From Dugong dugon (Eukaryota; Chordata; Mammalia; Sirenia; Dugongidae): a stretch of 64,000 nt of DNA. Positions 1-12,612 of this stretch are shown here, piece after piece; positions within the stretch are counted from its first letter, which is position 1, and each line of letters opens with the position of its first letter. Both the position numbers and the translations under genes were made by a program. The DNA lies in contig CM057464.1 of the NCBI GenBank assembly GCA_030035585.1, forward strand, positions 74,074,919 to 74,138,918, written 5' to 3'. The notes under the pieces are model-generated. The model searched no databases. It was given only the letters and a program-made list of their open reading frames with translations, and was not told the DNA's origin.

Positions 1-2802
1 AAAGATCACAGCCACCAGAAGAAAGGAAATAATAAAGATCAGAGCAGAAATAAATGAAATAGAGAACAGAAAAACCACAGAAAGAATCAACAAAACCAAA
101 AGTTGGTTCTTTGCAAGGATCAACAAAATTGACAAACCACTGGCCAGACTGACAAAAGAAAAACAGGAGAGGACACAAATAACCCAAATAAGAAATGAAA
201 TGGGGGACATTACAACAGACCCAACTGAAATAAAAAGGATCCTAACAGAGTATTATAAAAAACAAAACTCCAAAAAATTTGAAAACCTACAGTAAATGGA
301 TAAATTTCTAGAAACACTACCTACACAAACTAACACAAGAGAAGAGATTGAAAAGGTAATAAAAAAAAGCTGCCATCAAAAAAAGCCCTGGCCCAGATGG
401 CTTCACTGGAGAATTCTACAAAACATTTACAGAAGAGCTTGCACTAGTACTACTCAAACTATTTCAGAACACAGAAAAGGAAGTAACACTTCCAAATTCA
501 TTTTATGAAGCCAGCATAACCCTGATACCAAAACCAGGCAAAGAAAGAACCAAAAAAGAAAATTACAGACCAATATCTCTCATGAATACAGATGCAAAAA
601 TTCTCAACAAAATTCTGGCCAATAAAATTCTGCATCATATCAAATAAATAATACACCATGACCAAGCAGGATTCATACCAGGTATGCGAGGATGGTTCAA
701 CATTAGAAAATCAATCAATGTAATCCACCACATAAATAAAAGGAAAGAAAAGAATCACATGATCATCTCAATTGATGCAGAAAAGGCATTTGAAAAAGTC
801 CAACACCCATTCCTGACAAAAACTTTCAATAAAATAGGTATAGAAGGGAAATTTCTCAACACAATAAAGGGCATCTATGCAAAACCAACAGCCAACATCA
901 TTCTTAAGGGAGAGAGGCTAAAAACATTACCCTTGAGAGCAGGAACAAGACAAGGATGCTGTTTATCACCACTCCTATTTAACATCGTGCTGTTTAACAT
1001 TGTGCTAGAGCAATAACGCAAGAAAATAGATAAAGGGCATCCAAATTGGTAATGAAGAAGTTAAAATGTCCCTGTTTGCGGATGATATGATACTATAGAT
1101 AGAATACCCTAAAGACTCCACAAGAAAACTACTGGAACTAATAAAAAGATTCAGCAGAGTAGCAGGATACAAGATAAACATACAAAAATCAGTTGGATTC
1201 CTATACACCAATAAGAAGAATGATGAAAAGGAAATCAGGAAAACAACACCATTTATAATAGCCCTAAAAATATAAAATACTTATGAATAAATCTAACCAG
1301 AGATGTAAAAGACCTATACAAAGAAAACTACAAAACACTACTGCAAGAAACTAAAAGAGATCTACATAAATGGAAAACCATACCATGCTCATGGATAGGT
1401 AGACTCAACATTGTGAAAATGACAATTCTAACCAAAGCAATTTATAAATTCAATGCAATTACAAAGCAAATACCAACAACATTCTTTAAAGAGATGGAAA
1501 AAATAATCATTAACTTTATATGGAAAGGGAAGAAGCCCCGGATAAGTAAAGCACTATTGAAGAAGAAGAATAAAGTAGCAGAACTCACACTACCTGACCG
1601 CAGAACCTACTATACAGTTATGGTAGTCACAACAGCCTGGTACTGGTACAATGACAGATACATTGATCAACGGAACAGAATTGAGAACCCAGATGTAAAT
1701 CCATCCATCTACAGTCACCTGATCTTCACAAAGGGCCCAAAGTCCATTAAATGGGGAAAAGACAGTCTTTTTAACAAATCGTGCTGGCAAAACTGGATGT
1801 CCATTTGCAAACAAATGAAACAGGACCCATACCTCACACCATATACAAAAACTAATTCAAAATGGATCTAAGACCTAAATATAAAGCCTAAAACTATAAA
1901 GTTCATAGAAGAAAAAATAGGATCAATGCTAGAGACACTAATACATGGCATTAACAGGATACAAACCATAACTAACAACACACAAACTCCAGAAGATAAG
2001 CTAGATAACTGGGATCTTCTAAAAATTAAACACTTATGCTCATCAAAAGAGTTCACCAAAAGAGTAAAAAGAGAACCTACAGACTGGAAAAAATTTTTGG
2101 ACAGTACAAGTCAGACAAAGGTCTAATATCTAAACTCTACAAGAAAATGCAACCCCTCTACAACAAAAAGACAAATAATTGAATTAAAAAATGGGCAAAG
2201 GAAATGAACAGACACTTCACCAAAGAAGACATTCAAGGGGCCAACAGACACATGAGGAAATGCTCGCGATCACTAGCCATTAGAGAAATGCAAATTAAAA
2301 CCACAGTGAGATACCATCTTACCCCAGCATTACTGGCACGAATCAAAAAAACTGGAAATAACAAATGCTGGAGAGGCTGTGAGGAGATCAGAACTCTTTA
2401 TGCACTGCTGGCTGGAATGCAAAATGATACAATCATTTTGGAAAATGATATGGCACTTTCTTAGAAAGCCAGAAATAGAAATAGAAATAAGACCCAGCAA
2501 TCTCACTCCTCGGAATGTACCCTAGAGAATTAAGAGCTGTCACACGAATAGATATATGCACACTCATGTTCACTGCACCATTGTTCACAACAGCAAAAAG
2601 ATGGAAACAACGTATATGCCCATCAACAGAAGAATGGATAAGCAAACTATGGTACATACACACAATGGAGTATTATGCAAAGATAACGAACAATGATGAA
2701 TCTGGGAAGCATCTCATAACATGAATGAAACTGGAGGACATTATGATGAGTGAAATAAGTCAGTCACAAAAGGACAAATATTGTAGGTGACCACTATTGT
2801 GA
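1..2802 (+). pseudogene. L1 ORF2 pseudogene (RT and C-terminal domains)
   Basis: ORF2p is the L1 endonuclease/reverse transcriptase. Recognisable pieces are a finger/palm stretch at 684-1016 containing '[16 protein letters not shown]', the catalytic FADD at about 1075-1086 followed almost at once by a stop, a thumb/C-terminal piece at 1413-1871, and the C-terminal region at 2204-2724. Breaks include stops near 295 and 1016 and a frameshift near 1016. Around 970-1010 a short in-frame duplication repeats the residues LFNIVL. The TGG codon of the C-terminal W-M-K-L motif is TGA at 2722-2724, and the ancestral stop is near 2800. The copy cannot encode an enzyme. Confidence 0.93.
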
Positions 2803-3772
2803 AAACTCTTGAAAAGGTTTACACACAAAAAGAAACAATCTTTATTGGTTATGAGGGACAGGAGGGGTGGCGGAGGGGAGAATACTAAATAGATAATAGA
2901 TAAGTGGTAACTCTGGTGAAGGGTAAGACAGTACACAATACTGGGGAAGCCAGCACAACTTGTACAAGGGAAGGTCATGGAAGCTCCACAGACACATCCA
3001 AACTCCCTGAGGGACTGAATTGCTGGGCAGAGAGAGGGCTGTGGGGATCATGGTTTCAAGGAACATCTAGCTCAACTGGGATAACATAGTTCATAAAAAA
3101 AAGTTCTACATTCTTCTTGGTGAGTAGCATGTGGGGGACTTAAAAGCCTATGAGCAGTAATCTAAGATACTCCACCGGTCTCACCCCTTTGGGAGCAAGG
3201 GAGAATGAAGAAAATAAGATACAATGGGAATATTAGTCCAAAGGACTAATGGACTACAACTACCACGGCCTCTGAGGACCTGAGTCCAGTACAACTAGAT
3301 AGTGCCCAGCTACCACCACTGACTGCTCTGACAGGGATCACAACAGAGGGTCCCAGACAGAGTTGGAGAAAAATGTAGAACAAAATTCTAACTCACACAC
3401 ACACACAAAAAAGACCAGACTTTATTGGCCTGACAGAGACTGGAGAAACCCTAAGAGTATGGCCCCTGGATACCCTTTTATCTCAGTAATGAAGTCACTC
3501 CCAAGGTTCACCGTTCAGCCAAAGATTAGACAGCCCCATAAAACAAAATGAGAGTAATGGGGCACAACAGTCCAGGGACAAGGACTAGACGGAAGGAGGG
3601 GACAGGAAAGCTGGTAACAGGGAACCCAAGGTTGAGAAGGGACAGTATTGACATGTTGCAGGCTTGTTAACCATTGTCATAAAACAATATGTGTACTGTT
3701 TAATGAGAAACTATTTGTTCTGTAAACCTTCATCTAAAGTACAATAAAAAATAATAATAATAACATAAAAAA
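1..3772 (+). mobile_element. L1 LINE, 5' part outside window, decayed ORF2 plus 3'UTR
   Basis: The stretch reads as L1 ORF2 from just before the reverse-transcriptase domain to the end, then about 1 kb of 3'UTR. It ends in an A-rich tail after an AATAAA at 3743-3748. It matches, in opposite orientation, the full-length L1 at 7303-16869 over its whole length. The 3'UTR has only one copy of the terminal module (about 3640-3750), while the other L1s here have two or three. The many stops and frameshifts suggest an older copy. The 5' end and target-site duplication lie outside the window. Confidence 0.95.
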
Positions 3773-3844
3773 AGACTGATATGAAATGATTTTCAAGAAT
3801 ATTGCTAAATGAAAAAAGCAAGAAAAAAAAGAGAACACAGAAAG
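3773..3844. other. Short non-repetitive spacer
   Basis: A-rich sequence between the L1 tail and the LTR-like repeat. No feature was seen. Confidence 0.4.
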
Positions 3845-4440
3845 GTCTGAAATTTTACTTTACTTAGAAGTTAACAAGTAAGCTGTCATAGATGCTAGAT
3901 GGAGGCACAAGACTCCTGGGTCAGAGATAAAGAAAATTTATCACCCACAGCAAGAGCAGTAACACGAGTATAAGAATTTGTGCTGATTCCTCAAGCCTCA
4001 ACTCCCATGGGGCAAAGCAAAAAGGGCCATGTGTCTTCTTCTTCGTATGCAGTGGGTTGCATTACAGGGGAGAAACTCTATGCTTAGAGAATCTGAATCT
4101 TTTATCATGGGCAATAATCATATCTATCCTTTGCTCTGGAGGTAAAAACTATGTTTATTACACTTGACAGTGAGCAAGCCTTCCCTTTGCTTCGAAGGGA
4201 GACTTTATTTCTACCTTCCAAGGCTGTAAGCAAATTTACCCTTTGATCCCAAAGGAGACACTATTTCTATCATTCAATTCTGTTCCCCATACAAAACTCT
4301 TGAAAGAATATTCTGCAACAAAGACAGTTAGTGCTTCTATTTCCAAAACATACAGAAATTCAAGGGATCCAGGAAGTATTATTTCCCAGTAATTGCCATC
4401 CTTCATTTTTATACCATCTTGGCTGCTGAAAATTTTCCTA
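3845..4440 (-). repeat. LTR-like repeat, copy A of a divergent pair
   Basis: The sequence shares order and many short blocks with 5665-6100: 'tgaaattttac' near the start, 'gactcctggtca', a TTTAT (reverse AATAAA) segment, 'ggttgcattacag', 'cctttgctct.gagg', 'ttccaaggctg' and 'cttgaaa.atattc'. Two similar flanks around about 1.2 kb of unrelated sequence are the layout of an old provirus reduced to LTRs plus remnant. The minus orientation is inferred from the reverse-complement poly(A) signal. The family was not assigned, and two independent insertions of one repeat are an alternative. Confidence 0.5.
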
Positions 4441-5664
4441 TGACTAATCCTTATTGGCCCCTCTGATTAATCTGACAAACAGAGGCTGGGACAAAATCTG
4501 CTCAATTTCTCTGATAAACAATGTTTAACTAGGTTACTCTCAAACTCCAAGCAGCAGACTTACCGTACTTCTACACAAATAATGCGTGTCTTCTGTTTGT
4601 TTGCCAACTTGCCCTCCTCTGTAAGGTATTTTTGTAAGCACCACTATGCTATTTTTTTTTGCATGCTGCTGTAAAAAAATTAGCATAGCATGCTTATGAA
4701 AATACCTCATGGGGGAAAGGGCATGGTTGGCAAACAAATGTAGAAGACGCCTATTATTTGCATAAAAATACAACAGGCTAACCTGCAATATTGACCTCAG
4801 CAATTCCGCACCCCCAAGGATCCTGGATCTAATTAGCTCAACAAACCCCATGCCGTAGGTGCTGGCCCTTGCATCAGAAACAGAGTTGTTTACTTTTTGC
4901 CTAGTCTGTGATGGTGGATGTGTTGCCATGCTCAGTATGATGATGGATCCAGGCAGCAATAGTGGCATTTTAGATGATGGAAGTTTGGTCAGTAGCTTAA
5001 TTGCAGTGGGCCCCAGACGGTTCAATCAGCAGGACCCATAGCAAAAACGTTGAGGCTTTTACTATCATCTCCAACTGGATCTAAGATTGGCCTGACAGAC
5101 TGCAGAGGGGCTAAGGTATAAGAAGGCTCAAGTGTGTTATTCTTCCTTAGTATTACATATCCCACCACGAAATGAGCCAATCAAAGTTCTTATGATTCAC
5201 CTGGTTTCTTTCACAGTGTTGGCCAACGTATTTTTCCTTCCATACTCTAATTATTGTAGGAAGGAGAGTAGAACCTTCTGCCTGCAAAGGACTGATTCCA
5301 TAAATAGTTGTTGCAATAAGGTGGACCTGACGCTGACCCCTAGATTGCCAAGGAACTTAGCCTGCCCTAAGAGCAATCAGCACAACCAGGGCACCACTCA
5401 TGCTCTTGCCTTTGAACATACTTCCTGGTACTCAATCTACAACCAACTTCCCAACTGCTCATCATTAACAGGCTATAAAGTAGAGGACCATTTATTGCCT
5501 AGTTGACCATAAAATCTGGTCAACATGTTTGTTACCAATTCCTATGGACTTCTTTCAATTCTTATTAACCCACCCATGAAGCCTTCAACTTTCCTCTTTC
5601 AGAAAGCCATGTCTCTGGCCAACATCCTATCCTCATCAACAAAACTGTTAAAAACTGTGAAGGG
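4441..5664. other. Core between LTR-like flanks; no gene recognised
   Basis: This interval holds the palindromic element at 4570-4775 and otherwise unassigned sequence. Open frames at 4540-5025 (-, 161 aa) and 5132-5506 (+, 124 aa) show no family motif that I recognise. The first includes the palindrome, so I do not treat either as a gene. It may be internal remnant of an ancient endogenous retrovirus. Confidence 0.4.
4570..4775. repeat. Palindromic (inverted-repeat) element
   Basis: Two arms of about 85 bp face each other around a T-rich centre near 4660. The left arm 'gtgtcttctgtttgtttgcc' is answered by the complement of 'ggcaaacaaatgtagaagac', and 'ctgtaaggtatttttgtaag' by 'cttatgaaaatacctcatgg'. 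The arrangement suggests a non-autonomous DNA transposon or a self-complementary repeat. A related arm with the same centre occurs at 44775-44905. The family was not named. Confidence 0.7.
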
Positions 5665-6110
5665 CTGAAATTTTACCCTATGTCCTAGCTAGTAAGTTAC
5701 ACTGCCACAGTTTCATGGATTCTGACAGAAAACATGAGACTCCTGGTCAAAGACAAAAGGCTTTATTACTCACATTAATAACAGTAGTCAGAGTATCAAC
5801 ATCTTGTGCACTAGTCCCCTGAGCCACAATTCCCACAGGGCCATATGAGGAGGACCAGGCAATACCTACATGTGCAGTTGGTTGCATTACAGAAGCTACA
5901 CTTAGGGAACCTGAAAATTTCATAATTAGTAGTAAGCATGCCTGCCTTTGCTCTAGAGGGAGACACTAGCTCCTGTCTTCCAAGGCTGCTTGCTATGCAA
6001 ACATCTTGAAAAGATATTCCAGAAGAATGGTGGTTAGTGCTTTGCTATTAAGACATGAAGAAATGCAAGAGACTCATGGAAAATTGTTTCATAACACAAT
6101 GATTACCTCA
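5665..6110 (-). repeat. LTR-like repeat, copy B of a divergent pair
   Basis: Partner of 3845-4440, with the same order of shared blocks but several indels. It contains 'ggctttattac' (reverse poly(A) signal context). Divergence between the two copies is high, so the insertion would be old. Confidence 0.5.
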
Positions 6111-6522
6111 ACTAATACTCAGTTACTGCCTTTGACCAAAATTCTTATTCATTCTCCAAGACTTGATTTGTCATTTACTCAAGAAACACTTTCCTGATCT
6201 GCTCAGATAAAACTAATTTCATTTCTATGACCGCATAGCACTTTGTATAGTATTATTTTAAAATATATTTGTAATCATTTCTTTGCCTTACTGTTTCCCA
6301 TTTTCTGCTTAGTAACCTCAGAGTAAACAGAATGGATACCTAATAAGCACTTGATTAATGTTTATTAAATGAACAAAGGAATAAATGAACTTACATCTAA
6401 AATTTAGAAAAGTAAAAAGGCTGACCTTTCATTTAGCAAACACATGTTAGCCAACATTATAACATTTACTAGACATATGGAAGTGAATTAACCAAACAAA
6501 ACTTCCTGCCTATAACAAGCCT
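6111..6522. other. No feature seen
   Basis: AT-rich sequence without coding signal. Part of it, 'aagcacttgattaatgtttattaaatgaa' by gist, resembles the 3' end of ancient L2-type repeats, but this is too weak to call. Confidence 0.35.
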
Positions 6523-6677
6523 GGAGCCCTGGTGGTACAGTGGTTAAGAACTTGGCTGCTAACCAAAAAGCTGGCAGTTCGAATTCACCAGCCGCTCCTT
6601 GGAAACCCTATAAGGCAGTTCTACTCTGTCCTATAGGGTTACTATGAGTCAGAATTGACTCGATGGCAACGGGTTTA
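6523..6677 (+). mobile_element. AfroSINE (tRNA-derived SINE)
   Basis: The tRNA-like head has an A-box-like 'tggtacagtggttaag' and a B-box-like 'ggcagttcgaattc'. A body follows with 'ggcagttctactctgtcc', then the tail 'gactcgatggcaacgggttt'. Such SINEs are transcribed by RNA polymerase III and moved in trans by a LINE. The tail matches the 3' end of the RTE copies in this window. Confidence 0.95.
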
Positions 6678-7286
6678 GAACAAGCTTACAATTTAGTGGT
6701 ACAGGGATCTGCCACCTTGTTGGGGAAGGGAATGCCACTTTTCTTACATATTGAATATTTAAGAGTTGATGAATGACTTGTGAGTTCTAAGAAATTGAGT
6801 TGGAAAAAAAAATAGTAGTCTGCAGAAGTTATCAGCATAATTCTTAAAGAAGTCTATAGTCTAAATTTATTTTAATAGCATTAGAAGGCCTATGTTACTG
6901 AGCCCAGTGTATCCTGTATATGATACTAGTGAAAAACAATGAATGTATTATCTGGAGCGAAGGTTTTAAAAAACTATGTTGTATGGCTGAGTGTATATCC
7001 ACATTTGGCATCAGATTTCTAATGGTTCACTTTCACAGAGCAACAACAAAAGCAATCCTATCTTGCATTTATATGTTGTTTTATTATTCCAAAGCACTTT
7101 TCTATCTACTTTTCACCTGTGAAGCTGCACTATGAGGTCTGCAGAACTGAAGGAAAGATTAAATAGCTTTCCAGGATTACCCAGCTAAGTTCCTGAATTT
7201 TATTCTTTAGGATGAGACTAAATATATCACAAACTATTTACTGAGTTTTGGCTAAAAAAATAATGAACCATTCTTTTATGCAGAAT
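6678..7286. other. Non-coding, with a MIR-like relic
   Basis: About 7040-7190 resembles a MIR in minus orientation ('actatgaggt', then 'ttccaggattacccagctaag'). The rest shows nothing recognisable. A 71-aa open frame at 6920-7135 has no support. Confidence 0.45.
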
Positions 7287-7302
7287 ATAAATGGTCTTTT
7301 TT
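7287..7302. repeat. Target-site duplication, left copy, of the full-length L1
   Basis: The 16 bases 'ataaatggtctttttt' recur at 16870-16885. The left copy runs into the poly(T) that is the reverse complement of the L1 poly(A) tail. The unoccupied site would read 'ctttttt/actcat', compatible with L1 endonuclease nicking and priming. Confidence 0.92.
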
Positions 7303-7303
7303 T

Positions 7304-8802
7304 TTTTATATATTTTATTGTACTTCAGGTGAAAGCTTACAGAGCAAATAGTTTCTCATGAAATAGTAGTACACATGTTGTTCTATGACATTGGTTAACA
7401 ACCCCACAATGTATTAAGCCTCTAAATTCCCAACCTTTTTTTTTTTTTTTTTTGATGAAAATTACAGATGGCCAAAGATACACCGTTTCAAAAATTTCTA
7501 CATTCACAGTTCAGTGACATTGACTACGCTCTTCCAACTGTGCTGTTATTCTCACTTAAGATGAAGGCTTACAGAACAAAATAGTTTTTCATTTAACAGT
7601 TACTACACATGTTGCCCTATGACAATGGTTAACAATCTCACAGCACATCAAGAATATCCTTACTCCACCTTGTGTTCCCTATCACCAGGGGACTTCCTTG
7701 TCCCCTTCTGTCTTCTGGACCTTGTCAGTGGACTATCGTACCTCTTTAGTCTCATTTGTTTATTTTTATTTACTTTTTTATTTTATTTTATTTTATTTAA
7801 ACACCATTTCAAAACTTTTTACTTACACATTTAAGTGATATTGACTATGCTCTTCCAATTGTGCTGCCATTCTCGCCCAAGATGAAGGCTTACAGGACAA
7901 AACAGCCTCCCATTTAATAGTTACTACAAATGTTGCCCTATAGCAGTGGTCAACAATCTCACAATACATCGACAGTGTCCTTATTCAATTTGTGTTCCTT
8001 ATCATCAGTTTCCTACTCTCCCTCTGCCTTCTGGCCCTTGTCACCGGACTCCTGTACCTCGTTAGTCCCATTTAGTTTTACTGGGCTGTCCACTCCCAGG
8101 CTTAACATCAAACCTCTAAGGTAACTTCACCTCTGAGCTGAAAGGGTGTCTGGGGACCACACTCTTGAGGTTTCTCTAGTATTCTTTAGGCCAGTAAATC
8201 TGGTCTTCTTTTTTTTTTGGGAGTTAAAATTATGCTCTACATCCTTCTCCAGCTCTGCCCAGAACCCTCTGTTGTGATCCTGGTCAGAGGAGTCATTGGT
8301 GGTAGCCAGGCACCATCAAGCTGTACTGGACTCAGTCCGGTGGAGGCCTTGGTAGCTGTGGACAATTAGTCGTTTGGACTAATCTTTTCACTGAATCCTG
8401 TTCTCTTCATTCTCCCTTGTTCCCGAAGGGATGAAATCAGTGGAGTATCTTAGATGGCCGCTCATAGGCTTTTAAGACCCCAGACACTACTCACCAAGGT
8501 AGAATGTAGAGCATTATCTTTATAAGTAGTGTCATGCCAATTGAGCTAGATGTTCCCCGAGATCATGGTCCCCAGAGCCCTCCGTCCAACAACTCAGTCC
8601 CTCGGGGGGTTTGGATGTGTCTATAGGGCCTCCATGACCTTTCCTTGTGCAGGCTGTGTTACTTTCCCCTGTACTATGTACTATCTCACCTCTCACCCAA
8701 GTTACCACTTACCTATTACCTATTTAGTATTCCCCCCCCCACCCCATCCCTGGTAACCAGCAAGGATTGTTACATTTTGCATGTGAATTTTTTCGTGGGT
8801 TT
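7304..8802 (-). other. L1 3'UTR with three terminal modules
   Basis: From the ORF2 end towards the tail there are three copies of a module containing 'gttaaccattgtcatagggc' and 'aaatgagaaactattttgtt' by gist, at about 7880-7970, 7560-7650 and 7320-7420. Between them lie a segment with 'ggaagagcgtagtcaatgtc' and an old A-run (T-run at 7437-7456). A TTTTA-rich microsatellite occupies about 7760-7800. The poly(A) signal is TTTATT on the plus strand at 7314-7319. A G-rich tract (C-rich on plus, 8729-8757) lies near the start. Confidence 0.85.
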
Positions 8803-11800
8803 TTACAATAGAGGTCTCATACAATATTTGTCCTTTTGTGATTGACTTATTTCACTCAGCATAATGTCCTCCAGTTTCACCCATGTTATGAGATGGTTCA
8901 CAGATTCATTGTTGTTCTTTCTCGTTGCATAGTACTCCATTGTGTGTATGTACCACAGTTTGTGTATCCATTCATCTGTTGATGGACATCGAGGTTGTTT
9001 CCATCGTGAATAATGCTGCCATGAACATAGGTGTGCATATGTCTATTCGAGTGATGACTTATTTCTCTAGGATATATTCCTAGGAGTGGGATTGCTGGAT
9101 CGAATGGTATGTCTATTTCTAGCTTTCTGAGGAAACGCCATATCATTTTCCAAAATGGTTGTATCATTTTGCATTCCCACCAGCAGTGTATAAGAGTTCC
9201 CGTCTCCCCGCAACCCCTCCAACATTTGTTATTTCCAGTATTTTTGATTCGTGCCGGTAATGCCGGGGTGAGATGGTATCTCATTGTGGTTTTAATTTGC
9301 ATTTCTCTAATGGCTAGTGATCGCGAGCATTTCCTCATGTGTCTGATGGCCATTTGAATGTCTTCCTTGGTGAAGTGTCTGTTCATTTCCTTTGCCCATT
9401 TTTTGATAGGATTATTTGTCTTTTTGTTGTAGAGGTGTTGGATTTTCTTGTAGATTATGGAGATTAGACCTTTGTCTGACTTGTACTGTCCAAAAATTTT
9501 TTCCCAGTCTGTAGGTTCTCTTTTAACTCTTTTGGTGAAGTCTTTTGAAGAGCATAGATGTTTGATTTTTAGAAGATCCCAATTATCTAGTTTATCTGTT
9601 GGGTTTTTTTGTGTTGATGTTTATGGTTTGTATCCTGTTAATGCCATGTATTAAGGCCTTAAGTGTTGGTCCTATTTTTTCTTCTATGAATTTTATAGTT
9701 TGAGGCTTTATATTCAGGTCTTTGATCCATTTTGAAGTACTTTTTGTATATGGTGTGAGGTATGGGTCCTGTTTCATTTTTCTACAAACGGATATCCAGT
9801 TTTGCCAGCACCATTTGTTAAAAAGACTGTCATTTCCCCAGCTGATGGATTTTGGGCCCTTGTCGAAGATCAGGTGACCGTAGGTGGATGGATGTACATC
9901 TGGGTTCTCAATTCTGTTCCATTGGTCAATGTATCTGTCGTTGTACCAGTACCAGGCTGTTTTGAGTACCGTAGCTGTATAGTAGGTTCTGAAGTCAGGT
10001 AGTGTGAGTCCTCCAACTTTATTCTTCTTCTTCAGTAGTGCTTTACTTATTCGGGGTTTCTTCCCTTTCCATATAAAGTTAATAATTAGTTTTTCCATCT
10101 CTTTGAAGAATGTTGTTGGTATTTGTATCGGGATTGCATTGTATTTGTAGATTGCTTTAGGTAGAATTGCCATTTTCACAATGTTGAGTCTGCCTACCCA
10201 TGAGCATGGTATGTTTTTCCATTTATGTAGATCCCTTTGGATTTCATGCAGCAGTGTTTTGTAGTTATCTTTGTATAGCTCTTTTATATTCCTGGTCAGA
10301 TTTATTTCTAAGTATTTTATCTTTTTAGGGGCTATTGAAAATGGTATTGATTTCCTGATCTCCTTTTCATCCTTCTCTTTACTGGTGTATAGGAATCCAA
10401 CTGATTTTTGAATGTTTATCTTGTATCCTGCTACTCTGCTGAATCTTTCTATTAGTTCCAGTAAGTTTCTCGTGGAGTCTTTAGGGATTTCAATGTATAG
10501 TATCATATCATCTGCAAACAGGGAGAGTTTAACTTCTTCATTACCAATTTGGATGCCCTTTATTTCTTTCTCTTGCCTTACTGCTCTAGCTAGAACTTCC
10601 AACACAATGTTAAATAGGAGTGGTGATAAAGGGCATCCTTGTCTTGTTCCTGTTTTCAAGGGGAATGTTTTCAGCCTCTCTCCATTAAGAATGATGTTGG
10701 CTGTTGGTTTTGCATAGATGCCCTTTATTATGTTGAGAAATTTCCCTTCTATACCTATTTTATTGAGAGCTTTTATCAGGAATGGGTGTTGGACTTTGTC
10801 AAATGCCTTTTCTGCATCAATTGAGATGATCATGTCATTTTTTTCTTTCCTTTTATTTATGTGGTGGATTACGTTGATGAATTTTCTAATGTTAAACCAT
10901 CCTTGCATACCTGGTATGAATCCTACTTGGTCGTGGTGTATTATTTTTTTGATATTATACTGAATTCTATTGGCTAGAATTTTGTTCAGAATTTTTGCAT
11001 CTATATTCATGAGAGTTACTGGTCTGTAATTTTCTTTTTTTGTGATGTCTTTGCCTGGTTTTGGTATCAGCGTTATGCTGGCTTCATAGAATGAATTTGG
11101 AAGTGTTGCTTCCTCTTCTATGCTCTGAAATAGCTTGAGTAGAACTGGTACGAGCTCTTCTGTAAATGTTTTGTAGAATTCTCCAGTGAAGCCATCTGGG
11201 CCAGGGCTTTCTTAGGTTGGGAGTGTTTTTATTACCTTTTCAATCTCTTCTCTTGTTATGGGTCTGTTCAGATTTTCAATATCACTTTGTTGTAGTTTGG
11301 GTAGGCCGTATGTTTCTAGAAATGTATCCATTTCCTCTAGGTTTTCAAATTTGTTGGAATATAGTTTTTCATAATATTCTGTTATAATCCTTTTTATTTC
11401 AGTTGGGTCTGTTGTAATGTCCCCAATTTCATTTCTTATTTGGGTTATTTGTGCCCTCTGCTGTTTTTCTTTTGTCAGTCTGGCCAGTGGTTTGTCGATT
11501 TTGTTGATTCTTTCAAAGAACCAACTTTTGGTTTTGTTGACTCTTTCCTTTGTTTTTCTGTTCTCTATTTCATTTATTTCTGCTCTGATCTTTACTATCT
11601 CCTTTCTTCTGGTGGTTGTAGGCTTTTTTTGCTGTTCTCTTTCTATTTGTTTGAGTTCTGTAGTTAATATTTTGATTTTGTCCCTTTCTTCTTTTTTGAT
11701 ATGTGCATCTATTGCTATAAATTGTCCTCTGAGGACTGCCTTTGCTGTGTCCCAAAGGTTTTGGTATGATGTGTTTTCATTCTCATTTGATTCTAGGAAT

Positions 11801-12612
11801 TTTTGGATTCCATCTCTGATTTCTTGTATTACCCAGTGATGTGTAAGCAGGGTATTATTCAATTTCCATGTAGTTGATTTTTTTCCTTGCTCTTTCTAGT
11901 GTTAATTTCTACCTTGATGACATTGTGGTCAGAAAAGATACTTTGAATTATCTCAAAGTTTTGGATCTTGTTGAGGATTGTTCTGTGGCCTAAGATGTAG
12001 TCTATTCTGGAGAACGTTCCATGTGCATTGGAAAAGAATGTGTACTTTGCAGTGGTTGGATGGAGTGTTCTATATATGTCTATGAGGTCAAGTTGGCTGA
12101 TTGTGCCCTTTAGGTCTTCTGTATCTTTGCTGAGTTTCTTCTTAGTTGTTCTGTCCTTTACTGAGAGTGGTGTGTTGAAGTCTCCTATTGTTATTGTGGA
12201 ACTGTCAGGTTCTCTTTTCAGTGTTGTTAGAGTTTGTTTTATGCATTTTGGAGCTCTGTCATTGGGTGCGTAAATGTTTATTATGGTATGTCTTCCTGAT
12301 TGATGGTCCCCTTAATCATTATATAGTGTTCTTCTTTGTCTTTTATGGTAGATTTTGTTTTAAAGTCTATTTTATCTGAGATTAGAATTGCCACTCCTGC
12401 TCTTTTTTGATAGTTGTTAGCTTGATATATTTTTTTCCAACCTTTGGTTTTTAATAAATTCACATCTTTGTTTCTAAGGTGTGTCTCTTGTAGACAGCAA
12501 ATTGATGAATCCTGTTTTCTTATCCATTCTGCCACTCTCCATCTCTTTATGGGTGCATTGAGTCCATTTACGTTCAGTGTAATTATTGATTAGATGTGAG
12601 TTTGTTGCTGTC
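8803..12612 (-). pseudogene. L1 ORF2 pseudogene (endonuclease, RT, C-terminal domain)
   Basis: ORF2p would nick DNA and reverse-transcribe L1 RNA. The start ATG at about 12612 is followed by a one-base insertion relative to the copy at 62768. The endonuclease part at 12281-12535 shows 'SSICCLQETHL'. The stretch 11212-11862 carries the region before RT. The long frame 9592-11010 (472 aa) carries '[18 protein letters not shown]' and the catalytic FADD intact. The C-terminal part is at 8898-9386 with the zinc-knuckle-like '[18 protein letters not shown]'. Frame breaks occur near 12280, 11870, 11212, 11010 and 9590 and in the last 150 codons. Length is normal, but the frame is broken about six times. 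Confidence 0.95.

Noticed and set aside
4540-5025. 161-aa minus-strand frame
   Set aside because: Overlaps the palindromic repeat and matches no family known to me.
6523-6677. tRNA gene
   Set aside because: A- and B-box-like motifs belong to the AfroSINE head. The cloverleaf is not complete and the sequence repeats about ten times.
10412-11839. Plus-strand frames of 60-140 aa, rich in F, L and S
   Set aside because: Exact antisense shadows of the L1 ORF2 coding sequence.
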